This document shows positions 4,971 to 9,196 of a stretch of 9,196 nt of DNA, one piece after another. The DNA comes from Methanosarcinales archaeon (lineage in GTDB: Archaea; Halobacteriota; Methanosarcinia; Methanosarcinales; Methanocomedenaceae), in NCBI GenBank assembly GCA_030614485.1, contig JAUWTY010000034.1, forward strand, positions 1 through 9,196, read 5' to 3'. The position numbers and the translations under genes are program-made. The notes below the pieces were generated by a model that saw only the letters and a list, made by a program, of their open reading frames with translations, did not search any database and was not told the origin of the DNA. How positions within the stretch are numbered: the stretch's first letter is position 1; every line of letters starts with the position of its first letter.

Positions 4971-5873
4971 GTGACGATGACCACCTGTAGTGCACCTGGT
5001 AAAATATACTTCTTTGGCGAACATGCTGTGGTATATGGTGAGCTGGCAACTGCATGTGCTGTGGATATCCGCACCAGGGTAACTGTACGTCCTGATGTTG
5101 AACATATTATTAATTCCAGTATTGGTATCACAGGACTGGATATGCATAAGCATCCTTATGTGACCCGGTGTATCAGGGAAATGGAACAGTTCATCCCTGA
5201 CGGGGTCAGGATAGATATATCATCCGAGCTCCCCGTTGGTTCAGGACTTGGTTCATCGGCAGCAGTGACAATTGCCACTTTGCATGCTTTGAGCATCCAG
5301 TTCGATACCGGCCATTCCCTTGACGATATCGCGGCAATAGGTTACGATATTGAACGCACGGTGCAGGGTGCTGCCAGTCCAACCGATACTTTCGTATCTA
5401 CTATGGGCGGTGTGGTCACCATACCTGCCCGAAAGCGGCTTAATCTGCCTGAATGCCCCATTGTTATTGGTTATACGGGCAAGTTCTCGTCCACCAGTGA
5501 ACTGGTGGCAAATGTGGGCGAACTCAAGAAAAAATACCCACAGGTCATTGAACCGGTTATCAGTACCATTGGCAGACTTTCCTATGAGGGTGAAGCAGCT
5601 ATAGAGGGACAGGACTACCAGGCACTGGGACACCTTATGAATATCAATCACGGACTGCTGGACAGCCTTGGTGTAGGTTCACCTGAACTTTCAAATCTGG
5701 TATGGGCCAGCCGGCATGCAGGTGCATGGGGTGCCAAGACCACAGGTGCAGGTGGAGGCGGGTGCATGGTTGCTATCACCGACCGGCCTGATGAAGTGGC
5801 TGCTGCCATAACATCTGCAGGTGGACAGGCTATAATCACCAGTGCAACCCCCTATGGAGTGAGGGTAGAATGA
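4971..5873 (+). CDS. mvk: Mevalonate kinase
   Basis: A 300-residue GHMP-family kinase that phosphorylates mevalonate with ATP to 5-phosphomevalonate in the cytoplasm, the first committed phosphorylation of the archaeal mevalonate pathway. Motif 1 is APGKIYFFGEH (residues 8-18). The ATP-binding motif 2 is PVGSGLGSSAA (88-98). The catalytic aspartate is Asp139 in GAASPTDTFVS, and the glycine-rich motif 3, TTGAGGGGCM, is at 257-266. The frame is open from TTG 4938, overlapping the previous gene, but the conserved part begins later. GTG 4971 has GGGG eight bases upstream; ATG 4977 is the close alternative. The gene ends in an ATGA overlap with the kinase gene that follows, which points to coupled translation. 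Confidence 0.94.
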   Translation: MTMTTCSAPGKIYFFGEHAVVYGELATACAVDIRTRVTVRPDVEHIINSSIGITGLDMHKHPYVTRCIREMEQFIPDGVRIDISSELPVGSGLGSSAAVTIATLHALSIQFDTGHSLDDIAAIGYDIERTVQGAASPTDTFVSTMGGVVTIPARKRLNLPECPIVIGYTGKFSSTSELVANVGELKKKYPQVIEPVISTIGRLSYEGEAAIEGQDYQALGHLMNINHGLLDSLGVGSPELSNLVWASRHAGAWGAKTTGAGGGGCMVAITDRPDEVAAAITSAGGQAIITSATPYGVRVE

Positions 5874-6646
5874 ACAGTCCCGTTGTACTAAAAATTGGCG
5901 GCAGTATTATTACTGACAAGTCCAGTGATGTCCCAAAAGCGTTGTCAGGTACAATTGAGCGCATAGCAGGAGAATTGGCCGGAGTTTGCAATGAAAACAG
6001 CCCTCTCATACTGGTGCATGGTGCAGGTTCTTTCGGGCATCCTCTTGCAAAACAGTTCAAACTGACAGAACAATTCGATGCCAAAGGGTTAATTGAAACC
6101 CATCGGAGTGTCAAGTCCCTGAATACAATGGTCGTGGATGCTTTAGTTTCAGCCGGGGTACCTGCATTGCCGGTGCATCCATTGAGCTGTGCTATGCTTG
6201 AGCAGGGACGTATTAGTGGTATGCAGACTGCTCCCATACATGAAATGCTAAATCGCGGCCTGGTGCCGGTGCTGCATGGTGATGTGGCAATGGATTCTGT
6301 GCGTGGGGCGGACATTTTGAGCGGTGACCAGATAGTGCCCTATGTTGCCCGGAAAATGGGTGCTGGACTTATCGGCATTGGTAGTAACATTGACGGAGTG
6401 CTTGATAATGAGGGACAGAACATCCCAGTAGTTACACCATCTACCTTTGATGGGATACGTAAATATATAGGCGGGTCATCCCACACCGATGTTACCGGTG
6501 GTATGCTGGGTAAGGTGCAGGAGTTGGTAGAACTGGCAGGTAAGTCAGACATAAGGAGCAGGATATTTGATGCATCGGTAGCCGGAAGTATCACCCGGTT
6601 CTTACAAGGGGAGACAATGGGTACACTTATACAAAAGAATAAGTGA
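5870..6646 (+). CDS. ipk: Isopentenyl phosphate kinase
   Basis: A 258-residue member of the amino acid kinase superfamily that phosphorylates isopentenyl phosphate to isopentenyl diphosphate, the last step of the archaeal variant of the mevalonate pathway. The N-terminal VLKIGGSIITDK (residues 6-17) is the nucleotide-binding lysine and glycine motif. HGAGSFGH (50-57) holds the histidine (His57) conserved for substrate phosphate binding in this enzyme. VPVLHGDVAMD near residue 133 and the SGDQI segment near 151 belong to the fold, and GSNIDGVLDNEGQNIP near 191 matches the ATP-site part. ATG 5870 overlaps the mvk stop by four bases. The C-terminal GTLIQ is typical of the family. Upstream steps converting phosphomevalonate to isopentenyl phosphate are not encoded here. 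Confidence 0.93.
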   Translation: MNSPVVLKIGGSIITDKSSDVPKALSGTIERIAGELAGVCNENSPLILVHGAGSFGHPLAKQFKLTEQFDAKGLIETHRSVKSLNTMVVDALVSAGVPALPVHPLSCAMLEQGRISGMQTAPIHEMLNRGLVPVLHGDVAMDSVRGADILSGDQIVPYVARKMGAGLIGIGSNIDGVLDNEGQNIPVVTPSTFDGIRKYIGGSSHTDVTGGMLGKVQELVELAGKSDIRSRIFDASVAGSITRFLQGETMGTLIQKNK

Positions 6647-6672
6647 ATCCTTTACAATTATGGTATAGAAAA

Positions 6673-7767
6673 ATGAGTACATCGAAAAGAAAAATTGAAC
6701 ACCTTGAACTGTGTGCTAACCAGGATGTTGAAAGCCACAAGGACGAACATAACCTAAGACGCACCGGATTTGATGATATCACAATGGTGCACAATGCCCT
6801 GCCTGAAATCAACATTAAGGAAATTGACACTTCAACGGAACTGCTTGGATATAAACTGGCATTTCCGTTATTGATAGCCTCTATGACAGGAGGTCATCCT
6901 GAAACTAAACAGGTGAATGAATCCCTTGCAATTGCAGCACAGGAGCTGGGTATTGGTATGGGTGTGGGCAGCCAGAGGGCTGCACTGGAAGACCCTGACC
7001 AGGAAGATACATTCAGGGTGGTCAGGGATTCAGCACCGGATGCGTTCGTGTTCGGGAACCTGGGTGTTGCCCAGTTAAAGGAGTACGGGGTAGAAGGTGT
7101 CCGACAGGCAGTGGATATGATAGATGCCAATGCAATGGCCATACACCTGAATTTCCTACAGGAAGCCATACAACCTGAAGGCGATACCGATGCAACAGAG
7201 GGACTTGAACTAATCGAAGAGGTTTGTAATAAACTCAAGATACCGGTGATAGTAAAAGAGACTGGGGCAGGTGTCAGTCGTGAAGTCGCCCAGAAACTGT
7301 GTAAAGCTGGTGTGTCTGCTATAGATGTAGGTGGTATGGGAGGTACCAGCTGGGCAGGTGTGGAAGTATACCGGTCACAAGAGAAAGGTGATTCCATGGG
7401 TGAATCATTGGGTAACCTGTTCTGGGATTGGGGTATTCCTACAGCTGCAAGCATAATTGAAAGTGATATATCAGTGCCGGTGATAGCTACAGGCGGTATA
7501 CGTACCGGTTTGGATGTGGCTAAATCGCTGGCATTAGGAGCTAGTGCATGTGCTACTGCACATCCATTGGTAAGACCTGCGATGAATGGACCACAGGATG
7601 TGAAGAAGAAATTAGAACTTTTCCAGGCAGAATTTAAGGCTGCTATGTTCCTGACAGGTAGTGCGACAATTGCAGACCTTATGCAGGCACAAATCGTGAT
7701 AACCGGAAGGACGGGAGAATATCTTAAAGAGCGAGGATTTGATACGTCTCGCTTTGCACGGCGTTAG
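6673..7767 (+). CDS. fni: Isopentenyl-diphosphate delta-isomerase, type 2 (FMN-dependent)
   Basis: A 364-residue TIM-barrel flavoprotein that interconverts IPP and DMAPP using reduced FMN, with NAD(P)H and Mg2+. SMTGGH (70-75) and GVGSQRAAL (about 97-105) match the flavin and substrate-binding loops. HLNFLQE (158-164) carries the conserved His, Asn, Gln and Glu of the active site. GGMGGTSW (220-227) and ATGGIRTG (272-279) bind the FMN phosphate. The frame is open from GTG 6643, overlapping the ipk stop by four bases (GTGA), but the conserved N-terminus SKRKIEHLELC begins after ATG 6673, which gives the usual length. Neither start has a clear ribosome binding site, so an extension with coupled translation from GTG 6643 remains possible. 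It completes the precursor supply between ipk and the condensing enzyme. Confidence 0.94.
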   Translation: MSTSKRKIEHLELCANQDVESHKDEHNLRRTGFDDITMVHNALPEINIKEIDTSTELLGYKLAFPLLIASMTGGHPETKQVNESLAIAAQELGIGMGVGSQRAALEDPDQEDTFRVVRDSAPDAFVFGNLGVAQLKEYGVEGVRQAVDMIDANAMAIHLNFLQEAIQPEGDTDATEGLELIEEVCNKLKIPVIVKETGAGVSREVAQKLCKAGVSAIDVGGMGGTSWAGVEVYRSQEKGDSMGESLGNLFWDWGIPTAASIIESDISVPVIATGGIRTGLDVAKSLALGASACATAHPLVRPAMNGPQDVKKKLELFQAEFKAAMFLTGSATIADLMQAQIVITGRTGEYLKERGFDTSRFARR

Positions 7768-7820
7768 AAAGCAACAAGAGTAAATAAACAGATTATACGT
7801 ATATCAGGAGGAAAATTTTT

Positions 7821-9161
7821 ATGACAGAAATAGGAATTACAGCGGTGGGCGGCTACAACGAAATGGGCCGTAACATGACCGCAATACGAGTGGGAGAAGA
7901 CGTAATTATAATGGATATGGGACTCCGTCTTGACAGGGTCCAGATACATGAAGATGTGGAAATTGACAAGAAAAATTCCCGTGACCTTATCAATATGGGT
8001 GTGATACCCGATGACAGGATTATGAAACAGGTCGGAGGAAAGGTAAAGGCCATCGTTTGTACTCACGGGCATCTTGACCATATTGGTGCTATCCCTAAAC
8101 TGGCGCACAGGTATGATGCACCTATCCTTTCCACGCCATATACAACAGAGCTTATCAAGCAGCAGATAAGTAATGAGAAGAAATATCAAGTGAAAAACAA
8201 GGTTGAGAGCCTTCCAACAGGTCAAATGTATGAAGTGAGCCCTCATGTATCAATTGAGCTTATAAGGGTGCAGCATAGTATAATTGACGCGGCCTTTGCC
8301 GCAATACACACGCCTGCCGGTACAATACTATATGCAAACGATTTCAAGATAGACCGTACACCAACTATTGGTGAGGCTCCTGATTTTGAGCGGCTGCGGC
8401 AGCTCGGGAAAGAAGGTGTAAGCTTGATGATCACGGAAAGTACTAACTCTGACCGCAAAGGAAAGACCCCGTCTGAGAAAATAGCTGCAGATATGGTGTC
8501 TGATGTGCTGTTGGGTACTGAGGAAGCTGAATCCGGAGTGATAGTTACTACATTCTCATCCCATATAGCCAGGATAAAGTCCATTATTGATGCAGCAATT
8601 GAAATGGGGCGCATTCCAGTGTTGCTGGGACGTTCCATGGAAAAGTATGTGGGTACTGCTGAGAAGATGGGGTTCCTGAAATTCCCTGAAAATCTTGAGA
8701 TATACGGCCACCGGAAATCAATCGATAAGGCCTTAAAACGCATAAATGATGATGGGAAGGAGAAGTATCTGCCTATTGTCACAGGTCACCAGGGCGAACC
8801 TGGCGCTATACTGCCAAGGATAGCTTCAAAAGGGACTGATTACAAGATAAAAAAAGGCGATAAAGTGGTATTTTCTGCCAATGTGATACCAAATCCATTG
8901 ACACGTGCAAACCGGTATTCGCTTGAAACGAAACTGGGAATGGGTGGAGCAAGGATATACGACAATGTTCATGTTTCAGGTCATGCATACAAGGAAGACC
9001 ACTGGGAATTGCTCAGGCTGATAAATCCTGAACACGTGATACCCGCACACGGAAGTATTGAGATGCATGGTCATTATATGGAAATGGCAGAAGATGCTGG
9101 ATATATTTTCGGTGAGAATGTACACATCATGCGAAACGGTGAAGAGATACTTATAGAATAA
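7821..9161 (+). CDS. rnj: Archaeal ribonuclease J (beta-CASP metallo-beta-lactamase RNase)
   Basis: A 446-residue cytoplasmic nuclease of the beta-CASP group, which trims RNA mainly 5' to 3' and takes part in mRNA turnover and rRNA maturation. The metallo-beta-lactamase motifs are present: Asp32 in MDMG, the zinc-binding HGHLDH at 82-87, His152 in RVQHS, and Asp174 in ANDFK. The beta-CASP part follows, with Glu206 in ITEST, TGHQGEPGA (321-329), His388 in VSGHAYKED and His410 in PAHGS. It lacks the long C-terminal domain of bacterial RNase J, as expected for the archaeal type. ATG 7821 has GGAGG at 7807-7811. The gap of 53 bases after fni includes a palindrome TATACGTATA (7794-7803), so a separate promoter is possible. 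It ends 24 bases before the next start codon. Confidence 0.93.
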   Translation: MTEIGITAVGGYNEMGRNMTAIRVGEDVIIMDMGLRLDRVQIHEDVEIDKKNSRDLINMGVIPDDRIMKQVGGKVKAIVCTHGHLDHIGAIPKLAHRYDAPILSTPYTTELIKQQISNEKKYQVKNKVESLPTGQMYEVSPHVSIELIRVQHSIIDAAFAAIHTPAGTILYANDFKIDRTPTIGEAPDFERLRQLGKEGVSLMITESTNSDRKGKTPSEKIAADMVSDVLLGTEEAESGVIVTTFSSHIARIKSIIDAAIEMGRIPVLLGRSMEKYVGTAEKMGFLKFPENLEIYGHRKSIDKALKRINDDGKEKYLPIVTGHQGEPGAILPRIASKGTDYKIKKGDKVVFSANVIPNPLTRANRYSLETKLGMGGARIYDNVHVSGHAYKEDHWELLRLINPEHVIPAHGSIEMHGHYMEMAEDAGYIFGENVHIMRNGEEILIE

Positions 9162-9185
9162 TTTAATATTGTACCGGGGAATTAT

Positions 9186-9196
9186 ATGGATTTGCT
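9186..9196 (+). CDS. Start of a gene cut by the window edge, probably the prenyl diphosphate synthase idsA
   Basis: ATG 9186 follows GGGGA (9176-9180) with five bases of spacing and reads MDL before the window ends. In archaea with the order mvk, ipk, fni, rnj, the next gene is usually the trans-prenyl diphosphate synthase that condenses IPP and DMAPP into geranylgeranyl diphosphate. Only three complete codons are visible, so the identity rests on context alone. Confidence 0.4.

Noticed and set aside
6894..7454. 186-codon minus-strand frame inside fni
   Set aside because: It is the antisense shadow of conserved isomerase sequence and is rich in Ser and Pro without a domain pattern.

Overview
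The window comes from a euryarchaeon, most likely a Methanosarcinales-type methanogen or a methane-oxidising relative. This rests on eL18 and uL13 heading an operon with S9, RNA polymerase subunits N and K next to S2, a complete archaeal isoprenoid block, a tRNA without encoded CCA, TATA-box promoters, GGAGG/GGTGA ribosome binding sites and frequent GTG/TTG starts. The genus is inferred from general resemblance and was not tested.

Layout. Positions 1-763 hold an AT-rich two-gene module on the plus strand: a small likely antitoxin, then a RelE-like toxin four bases downstream. Positions 764-1390 have no convincing intact gene, only a decayed minus-strand reading frame, a short tandem repeat and hairpins. 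From about 1393 a core genome block starts: a promoter, a notably structured leader (1453-1550), then rpl18e, rpl13, rps9, rpoN and tRNA-Pro(CGG), whose first base is the last base of the rpoN stop codon. After a 200-base gap with its own promoter come rpoK, rps2 and a MEMO/AmmeMemoRadiSam-B family gene. These are followed by mvk, ipk and fni, an archaeal RNase J gene, and the first codons of another gene that by context should be the prenyl diphosphate synthase idsA. All likely genes are on the plus strand.

How the genes work together. The first block supplies 50S and 30S ribosomal proteins, two small RNA polymerase subunits and one tRNA. The second supplies isoprenoid precursors for archaeal ether lipids: mevalonate kinase makes phosphomevalonate, isopentenyl phosphate kinase makes IPP, type 2 isomerase makes DMAPP, and the gene entering at the right edge would condense them. 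RNase J, a 5'-end-dependent RNA processing nuclease, sits inside the lipid block, an association seen in other archaea.

Most of the window is well-known biology. The best candidate for something undescribed is the RNA leader before rpl18e. Four local hairpins are enclosed by a closing stem whose 3' strand takes part of the Shine-Dalgarno sequence, and an anti-Shine-Dalgarno-like CACCTC lies in the last hairpin. This is the expected architecture of a cis-acting translational switch, but here it is inferred from one sequence read by eye.
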